Source of the DNA: Zopfochytrium polystomum
Taxonomy: Eukaryota; Chytridiomycota; Chytridiomycetes; Chytridiales; Chytridiaceae
Assembly: GCA_025765615.1 (NCBI GenBank)
Contig: JAIVFJ010000275.1
Span: 16,647 to 80,646, forward strand
DNA: 64,000 bases
Reading direction: 5' to 3'
Under the pieces are notes generated by a model. That model was not told where the DNA came from, made no database searches, and saw nothing but the letters and a program-made list of their open reading frames with translations. A program made the position numbers and the translations under genes. The stretch's first letter is position 1, and each line of letters begins with the position of its first letter. Below are positions 45,561-55,585 of this stretch, in pieces.

Positions 45561-46934
45561 CATTATGTGGGGGTATGGTCTCTCTGGTATTCCTCCCTGT
45601 CCCTGGTGATGGTTCCTTTGGCCTTTGGTGGGCCTGGTTCACTGGGTTCAGACCCTCTTCCTTTAATGCTAATACCTGTGGCTGTCTTTGGTGTCTTCCT
45701 TGTGTGTGGGAGTGGGTATTGACGTTCCTTGCTTCTAAGACAGGTTATTCTCTCTGGCCTGGTGAGGCTGAGGTCTGTCTCCTGGTAGGATGGAGCAAGA
45801 AGAGTCCCACTGTCTCCCACCCTGGTTGCACCCTCTTCCTTGGATTGAGTTGGAACACTCTCCTTGGAGTGAGACAAGTTGTGTCTGGTTCTGTTAAGTG
45901 GAAAACAGTTCTGATTTGGTTCAACAGGCACCTCTGCACACTAACTGTTCCTTGTGTCTGCCCTTTGTCTCTCCAACCCCATCCAACTCAGGGTTTGACT
46001 TGTTGTTTATTACTTTTGTTGTTTCTTTTGATGGGTTGTAGTGGCTTGCCACTCCCGTGCTTGTCGAGGGAGTAGGTGAAAGAGGACTTGCGGTTTGGAG
46101 CGATTTCGACAGCGAGGCGGGCGTCGACGTCGCTGAGTACGAATAAGAAGTCGAGTGTGTCTTGGGCGAGATGGAACTTACCAATTCAGTTGGTTCTGTC
46201 TCTGGTCTAATTTGGCTTTAGCCTTGTGCCCCAGATGAAACCCTTCTGTGTCTTGCACCAGAGGATTATGCTTTCTTTTGTGATTGTGTCTGTTTCATGC
46301 TTTGGTGTGAGAAACCCCTCTTTGTGTTAGAGATTTCTTTGTGTATTTCTTGCGCTTTTTATGACTGCCCCTAGACACCTTCTGCACAATTATAATAATA
46401 ATAATAATAATAATAGCAGCAGGTGATGTAGGCGCAACGATGAGCGTCAGTTGGTGGCTTATGCAGACAACCAATAACAATAAAATAATAAAGAATAAAC
46501 AGAGTTCAAGCTGCATGTGTGTTTAACACGCTTCAAGACAGGCAGATAACCCTCACAATTATTGGTGAAAAAGTGGGTATACACTCTTTTATTTGAGGTC
46601 ACAGGCTTGACAACATGTTGTCCTCACAAATATTTCTCTCCCTCCCACAACCCTCACTCACTCTGCACGTCACAACCTACACTTTCTCTCTGCCACTCTT
46701 CTATTTACAATCTTGCCCTTTTCGCAGTCCATGCCTGGCCGCAATTGCGGTCTTCGGTTAACTTCCTCGTCGGAATTGCACCTGACGCCCCTCAACCTCT
46801 GCTCCATTCTGGCAGAATCTGGTTAGTCACCAGTTGCAAGCAATCTTCCCTCAACCTTTTTCACAAAAAATCGAGGTTTGTCTTTTTCTCCCTGCCTTTG
46901 TGTTTTTTTTTTGTCCCCCAAAAAAAAGGGACCC
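45561..46934. other. Repeat debris and promoter region upstream of TACO1
   Basis: T-rich sequence with no intact gene. The minus strand at 46,040-46,180 reads an open protein-like stretch (DTLDFLFVLSDVDARLAVEI, then SFTYSLDKHGSGKP) without stops, perhaps a transposon coding remnant. A TAA/ATA microsatellite lies at 46,389-46,414. From about 46,600 the DNA becomes C/T-rich, with T-runs just before the TACO1 start. Confidence 0.4.
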
Positions 46935-47883
46935 ATGTCGACAAGGCAGTTTCTGGCGCTTTTTGCCCGTGCCATTGTCCCACCAGCCGTTACGCCAGCC
47001 ATCCCGCTCCGATGCTGCATGCAAAAACGATACGCTGGCCACAACAAGTGGTCTCAGATCAAGCGCGCAAAGGCAAGCATTCGGGAGGAGAGGGGGAGAG
47101 CCGCTGAGACGAAGAAGAGGATTCCACAATGCACTGACCCGTCAGGACACTGGACAGGGAGCCGCCGACGCAGCACGCGGTAAACTCTTCGGCAAAATCG
47201 CCCGGCAGATCATTAATGCTGTACGGCAGGGGAACGGGGGCTCAGACTCGCGCAGCAACATATACCTGGCAGCAGCATTGCAGCAGGCCCGAGCGGTTCA
47301 GATGCCAAAAGGGAACGTGGAGACTGCGCTGGCAAAGGGCGCAGCATCGGCGGCCGCGGGCGCACCGATCGGTGAGCAAGTGGTCTATGAGGGACGGACA
47401 GGTCAAGGGGTGTCCATTATCGTGGTCGCAATCACAGATAACAGGAACCGGACCGCAGCAGAAGTTCGCCACCTGTTCAAAGAGGCCGGTGGGGCGTTGG
47501 GGCAGGTCATGTTTCAATTTAACAGGCGGGGAAGAATAGTGGCGCAACCAGGCAAATCTGGCGACACTCTGGAGGCTATCTTGGATTACGTTGCGATTGA
47601 AGTGGATGGAGTCGAGGACGTTAAGGAAACTGAGTTCGTGAAGGATGGCGAAGCATTGGAAAGTACCGCAATCGAAGTCATTACCCTGCCTGAAGAGGTG
47701 GGTAGAGTGCAGCAAGTGCTCACACAACGAGGTTATGACATTGCGCAGACTGAGCCAGTTGCATACATCCCAACGGGAGATCTGGTCGCTCTTGGTGAAG
47801 ACAGGGAGCCCTTCCTGGAATTCATGAATCGATTGAATGATCATGACGATGTATTCGAGATCTTTCACAACGCACACTTATAA
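46935..47883 (+). CDS. TACO1: TACO1/YebC-family mitochondrial translational activator
   Basis: YebC/TACO1 protein. ATG 46935 gives an Arg-containing presequence without acids (MSTRQFLALFARAIVPPAVT), a good mitochondrial targeting signal. Exon 1 then reads GHNKWSQIKRAK, the YebC N-terminal signature. The intron 47073-47145 uses a GC donor (AAG|GCAAGC...GTCAG), and exon 2 continues DTGQGAADAARGKLFGKIAR. The alternative of reading through gives the same frame class but destroys the signature. Downstream: QARAVQMPKGNVETALAKGA, GQGVSIIVVAITDNRNRTAA, VRHLFKEAGGALGQ and FEIFHNAHL. In animals TACO1 promotes translation of COX1 and relieves stalls at polyproline; in bacteria YebC does the latter. Complete length for the family. 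Confidence 0.9.
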
Positions 47884-47905
47884 CGAAGTAAACGAAATAC
47901 ATCTT

Positions 47906-48803
47906 TTAGTAAGAGCGAAAGTTCACAAACTCAGTGTAGGCGTAGTATCCCTGAATCCCAGAGAAAAGTTAGATATGCTCAGTCGGGATGGCTACTTACC
48001 CATAGTAGGCAAGAAACGAATGACATAGCCGAGCCACCAGCAACCAGCCTCCAATCAGACTGAAGCATGGACAATGCTGTATCACAAGGCCACGCAAGGG
48101 AGGCGAACTTGTTACATGTCGTTTGAAGGCCGACAGCGATTTGGACACCAACTGCCAACGTCATCACCGATGCGACTGCGGCGGCGACAGCTTGGTAAAG
48201 GACATTGGAGCGGGAGCGCGGTGGGTACTATAAGGCAAAGGCTCGCTCAATCGACATCGCTGGAGGCGAGGCAAAAGACTGAGGCTCACCAATCGCTGCA
48301 TGGAATATACATCGTAGGCAGCCAAGGCAATGGCGAAAACTCCGACAGAAATCGTCACCACAGCCGGCCAGATGCACGCTCCCAGATCAGCCGACTTGCC
48401 AAAGTCCCGGTAGAGAAGGCACGTCTTCGGTTCCGCACCAGTCGGGGCTCCAGACAGAGGCGGAGTGGTAAAGATCGAAGCCGAAAGGAGAACCACCGCA
48501 ACGTAAACGGCCAGAAGCTTTTGTCGGTGGAGGAAGTTAAAAGACGTAAAAGTAGTACGATGGGCACGCGGACGGCGGGCTTCCCGGACTTACGAGCTGC
48601 AAGACGCCAAAAGCTGCGTAGAGGATGGACTTGGTCTTTGTTGAAGCAACGATGGTGAAAGCCGGGGCGTTCTGGTGTGTGGGTGGAAAGGGGACCCCGG
48701 GGGGATATGTGGGGAGTTAGCGCACTGGTGGGGCAGGGAGTGGGGACGAACGACTGACCTCCGCGACGGCGGGCCGCTTCAGAGGCTCGAATGCAATCCC
48801 CAT
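47906..48803 (-). CDS. Four-transmembrane membrane protein of unknown function
   Basis: Assembled from five exons on the minus strand. Exon 1 (48759-48803) MGIAFEPLKRPAVAE. Exon 2 (48594-48671) NAPAFTIVASTKTKSILYAA and FGVLQL. Exon 3 LLAVYVAVVLLSASIF to SMQRL. Exon 4 YPPRSRSNVLYQAVAAAVAS to SFVSCLLW. Exon 5 GYYAYTEFVNFRSY, stop 47906-47908. Every join keeps frame at GT-AG sites, and together they give four hydrophobic helices: LLAVYVAVVLLSASIF, IWPAVVTISVGVFAIALAAY, VLYQAVAAAVASVMTLAVGV and AMSFVSCLLW. About 210 residues; topology resembles MARVEL-like or claudin-like small membrane proteins, but no family motif was recognised. Convergent with TACO1, stops 23 bp apart. Confidence 0.65.
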
Positions 48804-48837
48804 GTATGCAGTTCAGCTCTGCGAATGAAAGACAAAG

Positions 48838-48883
<46 letters not shown>

Positions 48884-49803
48884 GGAAGCGCCATTTTTAC
48901 TGTACGCCAAGCCATGACGCAATGTGGAAGAGGGACGTCTGTGCAAGCACCCTCACATGGTTGATTCGGATGCGCGGTGGAGAGGCTTCGATCTCTCGAA
49001 TGAGGAAAGTTTGATCCCACCTGCTCAATCGACTGTCTGCCTCAGAAGCACTTTATAAGGCACCCATTCTGTCCAAAGGTTACCATACCCACAGGGTCGA
49101 TGACGTGCCAAGTATTCTGTATTTCCCACAGCGATCTCTGTGATTAGGCAGCCTGATCAGCCTTTCCATGGCGCAAGTGGTGAGACACCGCGTTGCTCTA
49201 AACGCAAGTGGCCAATCTCCCTGAAACCAATAGAGAAGAAAGTAGGGAGGAGCCGGGCGCGGTTTGCTGTAAAGACGAGTGCGGAAATATAGTCGGGCGC
49301 GTGTTTGGGCGGGTGGGCACGCAAAGCATCCTTGGGTGGTGGTGGGTGGGAGGGTCCCACTGTCCCACAGAAGGCAACTGTCCTCGCCAAGTGGTACTTT
49401 CGTCCAGCAAGCGGCCGGCTTAACCAGCAGGACTGGACAATGGCATCGTGAGTTTGTCTCTTCCCCACGACATCCGCCACCGCTAGTTATGCCGGACACG
49501 GTCTTAGCGCCGCCGCACCTCCGCCTCTGCTTCTGAGGGGCTGGTGCTGCTGGTGGTGTTGGTGGTGGTGGCGGAAGCGGTCAGCGACGTGTGTGGCGGG
49601 GGTCCATTGGGGGCGACGTCCGCTGCTGCGGCTGACGGCAACTACGACGGCAACGACGACGATTGAAAGACGCCACTACCCACATACAGCACCCGTTTCA
49701 CGTTGAATGTTCCCGTGATTTTTTCTTTTTTTTTTTTCTTTTTTTTTTTGGCTGATTTATTTGAGCAGGACGGGAGGAATCACCTTCTCAGAGCCAGCCA
49801 GAC
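48804..49803. other. Divergent promoter region with long poly-T
   Basis: Between the four-TM gene and Arg2. An uninterrupted run of 42 T lies at 48840-48881, 37 bp upstream of the four-TM start codon (poly-A in that gene's sense). Further on are a GTTTGATCCCACC B-box-like string (49,010), a GGTGGTGTTGGTGGTGGTGG low-complexity tract (49,550) and two T-runs (49,728-49,749) before the Arg2 ATG. No additional gene seen. Confidence 0.45.
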
Positions 49804-51853
49804 ATGCCGTTGGCCAGTAGGAGGGCGGTCCCCGCTGTCGCTGCTGTCGCAGAGCGCAACCGGGTACGCGTGTGTAATGGCACGAATGGATCGGGGGCAA
49901 GCACCTAACTCTGCCCCTTCTCTCGCAAACCCCTCGCTGGTCCTAGGACCTTATTCTCCGTATTCTATCCGTGATGCCATCCCAGCGGGAGGCTCGGTCT
50001 TACCTCGATCGGTACTGGAAGGAATCGCCGAGTCAGTCACGGGTATCCGACCTCAATGCGTCATACGACAGCAAGGATCACCTTGCTCTCATTCGTGTTG
50101 AGGCCTTTCTCCCCCGACCGGCATTAAGGGCTTTTGCCTCAACACTTGTGCAACTTCAGCAGCTTGGACTTGCCCCCATCCTACTTCTCCATTTTGACAA
50201 TCTGGCTCACGTTGGCCAGTCCCACCAACGCTCACCGTGGATGATCACCGGAGGACATCGCCTACGGCGGACTCCAGCTCCGTGGAGAAGCACTGATCGG
50301 CGCTTCCAACGTCTCCGAGAAGTGATGGCGATGGAATGCGACCGCGTCGCTGATGCAATTGAAAATGTCGGCGGTCGGGCCTTGGCGTCCTATTCTGACG
50401 TTTTCGCCGTCCATCATCAGGAACAGCCCTCAGGTGGGAGTCACGTTCTGCCATCGAATGTTGCTATCGGATCGGAATCACCGATTGCGTTCTCGATTTC
50501 ATCCAAGAAGGCATTAGTCATTCCCCCCCTCGGAGTAGACCCTGCTACATCTCGTTCAGTGGTTTTGCCGTCGACCGGGTGCCTGCTTGCTCTCGCGAAA
50601 CAGGTATCGCAAATGGAGCCATTCGCGGGACTTCCTTCAAAGCTGTTTCTGGTCAATCGAAACGGCGGCATTTTCGTGGGTTCCACGCAAAAACATGTTG
50701 GATTCGTGAATCTAGCCGACGAATATGACGAGCTCCGCTCATTACTCACAACGGATTGTCCAAAAAGTGCATCGCACCAATCCAGTTTCGATGCGCCAAA
50801 CATCTCTGACAGCCTTGTTTCGGCAACCAGGCCCATTACGGCGAATCGGGCTCTAAACCGTCGTCATAACCCGCACCAGTTCAAGGAAGAGCAGGATGCT
50901 GCAGATACTCCCAATGTCGCCGCAAGCTCAAAAGAAGAGCTGGAAACAGTCAGCACCGTTCTATCCGCGCTTCCGCCCTCGTCATCGGCTATTATTGCAG
51001 CTGCTGACCGACCGTCGGACCTTCTAGCAAATCTTCTCACCGATAAACCGCCCTCCGCTGTTCATATTGGTAGCATAGGCTCGCGTGTTACCGCGTCAAA
51101 TCACGCGTCACCGATTCGGACTGCAAGGGGTCACCACTCACGAGCGGACACTTCTGCTCCCTCTTCTCAGCCGCACCCAGTCTCCATCAACTCCAACCTA
51201 TTTGCGGCTCTCCGTGCGAACAAGCTCTCCTCCTCAGAAGACGAGCAAGCTCCATACTTCGTCGGCGCCTTCAGTGCCCCCCCGACTGTCTTGCGACTAG
51301 GTCTAACTCTCCAGGTACATCGTAAGCTGGACACGCTTGACCGTACCAAGCTAGACTCGCTGCTCGAGGCGAGTTTTCGGAAAAAGCTCCATCAAGACGC
51401 TTTTTGGGAACGGATGTCGCTTGTGATGGACTCAGTGATCGTTGCTGGCGACTACGACGGGGCAGCCATTGTGACTGCAGAGCAGCCGGGCTTCGGTTCC
51501 GCACCCGTGTTCTATTTGGACAAGTTCGCCGTTGCTCCAACTCGCCAAGGAATTGGGGTGGCGGACATTGTGTGGAAAAGGCTTTGCTTGTTGTACCCGA
51601 ATCTTACTTGGCGAAGTAGGGCGACTAACCCCGTCAATAAGTGGTAGGTTACCAACTTTGAGCGTCTGCGAAGGCTCTTACTTTTGTGCTCAGGTACTTT
51701 GACCGATCGGTGGGGAACGTTCTTCTTCCGGGAAATTACTGGATGATGTTTTGGTACGGCGACAGCGGGATGGGTCGGGTAAGCGCATACAGGAAAGTTT
51801 GCGAAAGCATCCCCGCGTCTTTCTCTCCGCCCAATCGGGGGGGAAATGTTTGA
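49804..51853 (+). CDS. ARG2: N-acetylglutamate synthase, mitochondrial (fungal Arg2 type)
   Basis: First step of arginine synthesis: acetyl-CoA + glutamate to N-acetylglutamate. Exon 1 (ATG 49804) MPLASRRAVPAVAAVAERNR is an acid-poor presequence. A phase-0 intron then joins DLILRILSVMPSQREARSYL, the family's conserved start. The amino-acid-kinase-like half follows (RVEAFLPRPALRAFASTLVQ, PSKLFLVNRNGGIFV), then the fungal linker with ALPPSSSAIIAA and LLTDKPPSA. The C-terminal acetyltransferase has SVIVAGDYDGAAIVTAE, YLDKFAVAPTRQGIGVADIV, WRSRATNPVNKW, an intron, YFDRSVGNV and YWMMFWYG. Stop 51851-51853. The NPVNKWYF and DKFAV motifs are diagnostic. The protein is normally mitochondrial, arginine-inhibited and complexed with N-acetylglutamate kinase. 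Confidence 0.9.
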
Positions 51854-51987
51854 GTGAATGGGCGTTTCCTTCGCTTTGAAGTTCAACACTGTCTGTGTTG
51901 GGCAATATGCAACTACGTTTCAATCAATTGTGGTATTTAATAATGGTTCACTCCAAGTGGTATCTGCGCATCCGCTTCGACTTCCGC

Positions 51988-52836
51988 TCAAACGCCCCCA
52001 TTCATTTCTCCCACACCGGCATTACCGCTGACGCCATTGTAAGCAAGCTTTCGTACTTCCTGATAAGCCTTGACAAAGAATGGTCTGATTTCGTTAATCT
52101 CCATGAGCCCGAGGTTGTCCAACGCAAGGTAGTCTTGCCGAAGTAAGTCGGAGTTCATCAATCGAAGTCCGGCAATCGCTTTCCGCTTTCGAAGATCATA
52201 CAACGTTTTGATCGCAGCGTGGACAGCGTCCAAATTTGGGATATCATCGCGGGCGCTACACGAAAAAGGACGGGAAGAAGGAACGCGAAGTCTGAGTGCG
52301 AGCATGGGTTTTCAAAGTTGGAATGGGAGACGTCGACAAAAACCTGGTTAGCAGCAAATGGAAAGTTTCAAGGTAGTGGAACGGCAGGGTGGAAAACTTG
52401 TCGAATTCGTGCTCCTCTTCGATGGCACTGCGCAACTTTTCTTCATCGGAGCATCAGAGGAGATTGCGGAAGTTCACTCCGTCCAGATCTCTCACCAATA
52501 TCCATCCAGCTAGGTGGCTTAACGGTACACTTGCCCTTACTTTTCAGTAGAAGCGCTAGCCAGAGAGGCACTGTTGCCTGCCGAAGTGGCCGAAATGGCC
52601 CGTAAGTACCCTGATTGAAACGACAGTACTTCAGTGAGGCATGTTGAATCGGTTGCATTGGCACTTGGGAAGAAGAATCGGTGGTCTGTGGTCCATCGGA
52701 TAAAGACGAGCAGATGCTGAACCCATACCACGATCACATCCAGTACTGGCATGCTTTCCACAGGAACAATCGTGATCAACTCGTTCTCCGCGAGGAATTC
52801 AATCTCAGCAGCTGAAAGGCAGCGCCGACGCTCCAT
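51988..52836 (-). CDS. PSF2: GINS complex subunit Psf2
   Basis: Subunit of the GINS tetramer, part of the CMG replicative helicase. ATG 52834-52836: MERRRCLSAAEIEFLAENEL and ITIVPVESMPVLD. A phase-0 intron leads to GTYGPFRPLRQATVPLWLAL and GKCTVKPPSWMDI. The next join restores EKLRSAIEEEHEFDKFSTLP and FHYLETFHLLL. The last exon has ARDDIPNLDAVHAAIKTLYD, RLMNSDLLRQDYLALDNLGL and MEINEIRPFF. The order (EIEFLAE, GPF.P....VPLWLA.LLK, PP.WM, LPFHY.E, DDIPN, L..L.LMEIN) is that of Psf2 throughout. Four exons; about 200 residues, as expected. Convergent with ARG2 (134 bp between stops) and 105 bp from the Groucho gene's stop. Confidence 0.9.
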
Positions 52837-52941
52837 TCCCTGATTGTCCCCCCCTCCCACTGGAAAGGCAAATTTTTCTCAAATTCTTTCTTTTTTTGGT
52901 TTGAATCGGACAAACGGCCCACACCAAATTCGGACAGAACC

Positions 52942-55218
52942 TCACACATACGACACTTGGTAAAGGTTCGCGACACTATCTCCAGACCCCGTAGCCTGCG
53001 GATTCCTTTGTTATACGTCCAGGCAATGAAGGTTCAAAATACCTACCACATACTCGCCACACGAAGATATTTCGCAGCAAAGAATTGAAGCCGCTTCTGC
53101 GATCTAAATTGGAAGGTCAATGAGGCAGGTGGGCAGGGCAACAGGGTTTCACCTCGAACATCTTGTCGCCAGTTGCAGCTTTCCATCCAACCCATTTTTT
53201 GTCCTTCCCCGTTGTCACAAACCAATTTCCAGTCGGCGCATACTTCAGCGACAACACGCAGTCCGTGTGACCGTCGTTCAATAATCTGCTGGTACCCGGG
53301 CTGACTAAGAGTTCTTGTCTCAACCACGGATGTTTCCAGCCTGATGAACAGTTTCAGACAAGCCCTTGTCATAAGTCGAACTTACCCAACTGCGATTGTG
53401 GGGGGACTGAGCGGGCTGTAGCCAAGCGAGAAAATCTGAGACGGGAATTCGTACGACGACAGTTCCTTTCCCGACATAATATCCCACATCTTCACAGTCT
53501 TATCAAGCGAGCCTGTGACTAGTTTGGCGCCATCCGGTGTCACACAGCAACACGTCACACTTTCTTCGTGGTTTCCAAGTGTGCGAACGAGTTTCCGGTT
53601 GTGGATGTCCCACATATTGACGGTACCATCGCTGCAGCAGCTGAAGCAAAAGCGGGAATCCTGACTGGTAGCCAACGCGTAAGTTAGTACGCCGGGGGTT
53701 TCGATTTTCCCCAGAACACTTGGATTTGTCTGGATCAAATAAATTAGTGGGCTGAATGCCAGCTACGGTTCAGCTCACCGATCCCACGTCGCAAACTGCC
53801 ATGTAATTAACTTCCCCACCAACGATGAGTGTTTTCCCGTCGGGAGTAATTTTACAAGCTCGAATATAATGATCCTAGCTCAGGATGAATTAACCTGCGA
53901 CAAAATCAAAAATCGTACCAAGCAGTGCAGCATGCCGACGTAGGGAGCTGTTCTAGTGTCTCGCACATTTGCCACGTCCCATATTTTCACACCTCCTTTT
54001 CCACCCGTAAACACGTAGGAGAATGGGTTGGACATTGCCATGGCGCACACTACTTCTGTGTGGTTAAGAGATGCGATCAGCGATGCAGAGTAAGGGACTG
54101 CTCCAGGAGCCAGTGCTTTGGCGTTCTTTGCCCGACTTAGGCCATTCGAAGCTCTGGGCAGTCCATCAGCATTAGTTATGAAACGCGGTATAGAAAGATA
54201 CACACTTGGCGTATGAGTCTGGGGGATACGAAAACGACCCCGGGCCTTCCGCGCTGGATGGCGGCGCACCCTCCATTCCCTGCTAAGCACATTAGAATTT
54301 ATCAACCACGAAGCAAATGAAGCTCTCCAACCTCATCTGCTTTCAAGCGCTTTGCTTGAAGAGAGAATCGTGGGAAAAGACAGTCAGTAACAGCTAGCTC
54401 AAAGGTTACATACTCGTTTGTATAGTGGATTTTGGCGGCCGTCCGCGACCTTTCCTTTCTGATTCGTAAGCTTCACTTGTGACAATCGTTGGGGCAACTG
54501 GCATAATGGTACGGGTGACAGGGCTCTACAGAGTGAACGGAGAAGCACATCAGGATGAGGCAAGTAAATTTTGACCTCACCAAAAACGCGTCCACACCCA
54601 TTGTTGCTGGCGGGGCTGGTGGAACTGGAAGAATCTACTCCCATTGGTGAGACACCTCCATAAACTTCGTCAATCCAATTTTCCAAACCTGTTGCGAAAG
54701 CTGCTTTATGGAATCCATATCTTGGCGCACGCCCTCTTGGACCTGGGGTGCAAGCATGGGAAGAAGCTGCGAGATAATAGCTTGGTAACGCGCATTGATG
54801 TCCATCTGTCGATGGTACTCCGCGTTCGTGCGATGATACAGATCGTAGTACTGGGCACAAGATATGACATGACCGAAGTTACGCTGGGAAGTGTACTGGT
54901 GCCGAACGGAATTGGTGGTACCTTCAAGTACGAATTGTGTAGGTGATCCAACGCCTCAAGTCTGGAATCAGCGCTGATCAATTCCTCCCGAATCTTCTCC
55001 AAGTATTCAAAAGACGCCCCCAGACGAGCAGGCCGTGGAGGTGGAGCGGGTAAGATCTGGTGGGGCGCGTCTGCAATTATCATTTGTGCTAGTGTTCGTA
55101 AGTACAAGTCAGAGTTGCAGTGGGAAGCAAACAAGCAGGGCGATTTACGCTGCGGGTTCGCGGCCGGGTGGATGGAAGGCATCGACACCGATGGCGGATA
55201 GCCAGCCGAAGACGACAT
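52942..55218 (-). CDS. Groucho/TLE-family transcriptional corepressor
   Basis: Minus-strand gene of at least nine exons. Start MSSSAGYPPSVSMPSIHPAA. The N-terminal Q-like coiled coil has GASFEYLEKIREELISADSR, YYDLYHRTNAEYHRQMDINA and RYQAIISQLLPMLAPQVQEG, paralleling the TLE tetramerisation helices. A Ser/Pro linker contains an AT-hook-like KGRGRPPK (about 54,435-54,455). The WD40 propeller reads SLNHTEVVCAMAMSNPFSYV, FTGGKGGVKIWDV, DHYIRACKITPDGKTLIVGG, FCFSCCSDGTVNMWDIHNRK, LVTGSLDKTVKMWDI, FPSQIFSLGYSP, DCVLSLKYAPTGNWFVTTGK, ILCCEISSCGEYV and ATGSGDSVANLYQVSYV. HGEVVCAV.ISNP..HVYTGGKGCVK.WD and the FSSQIFSLGY string are hallmarks of Groucho/TLE rather than Tup1. Nuclear corepressor recruited by short peptide motifs in transcription factors. 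Confidence 0.85.
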
Positions 55219-55585
55219 TGGGCGTTGGGGTCGTAATCGGATCTAGATCGGATTGGTCGTTGTGCCACGATTAGGCGAGTCAATGGCGGCTTTCGGGAGT
55301 GGGAGGAGAGGGAGTGCAGAAGGAGGCGGAAATGGGGCGGCCAGAACAAGGCAAAGGCGCAAGAAAATTTCTGATGAGAGGAAAATTGAATTCTGGTGCG
55401 GTCCACAGACGATAGTTAGACCACTTCCACCACTTTCACCACTTTCACCTACTGGACGGCCAATGATCGAAGGGGCTGCTACAAGGTATTCAGTTTCCGA
55501 AAATTGTCGGTTAGGCAATCCAATATTTATTTTTCTCTGCGAAGAACGCAAAACTTGGCGAGCTCTCAACGGAAGAGGTAACAAG
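55219..55585. other. Spacer upstream of Groucho
   Basis: Promoter region of the minus-strand Groucho gene and 3' flank of the next gene. A GAGTGGGAGGAGAGGGAG purine tract lies at about 55,298-55,317 and a triplicated CCACTTTCAC unit at 55,420-55,448. Confidence 0.4.

Noticed and set aside
48955..49030. Candidate tRNA near GTTTGATCCCACC
   Set aside because: No A box at proper spacing and no cloverleaf on either strand.
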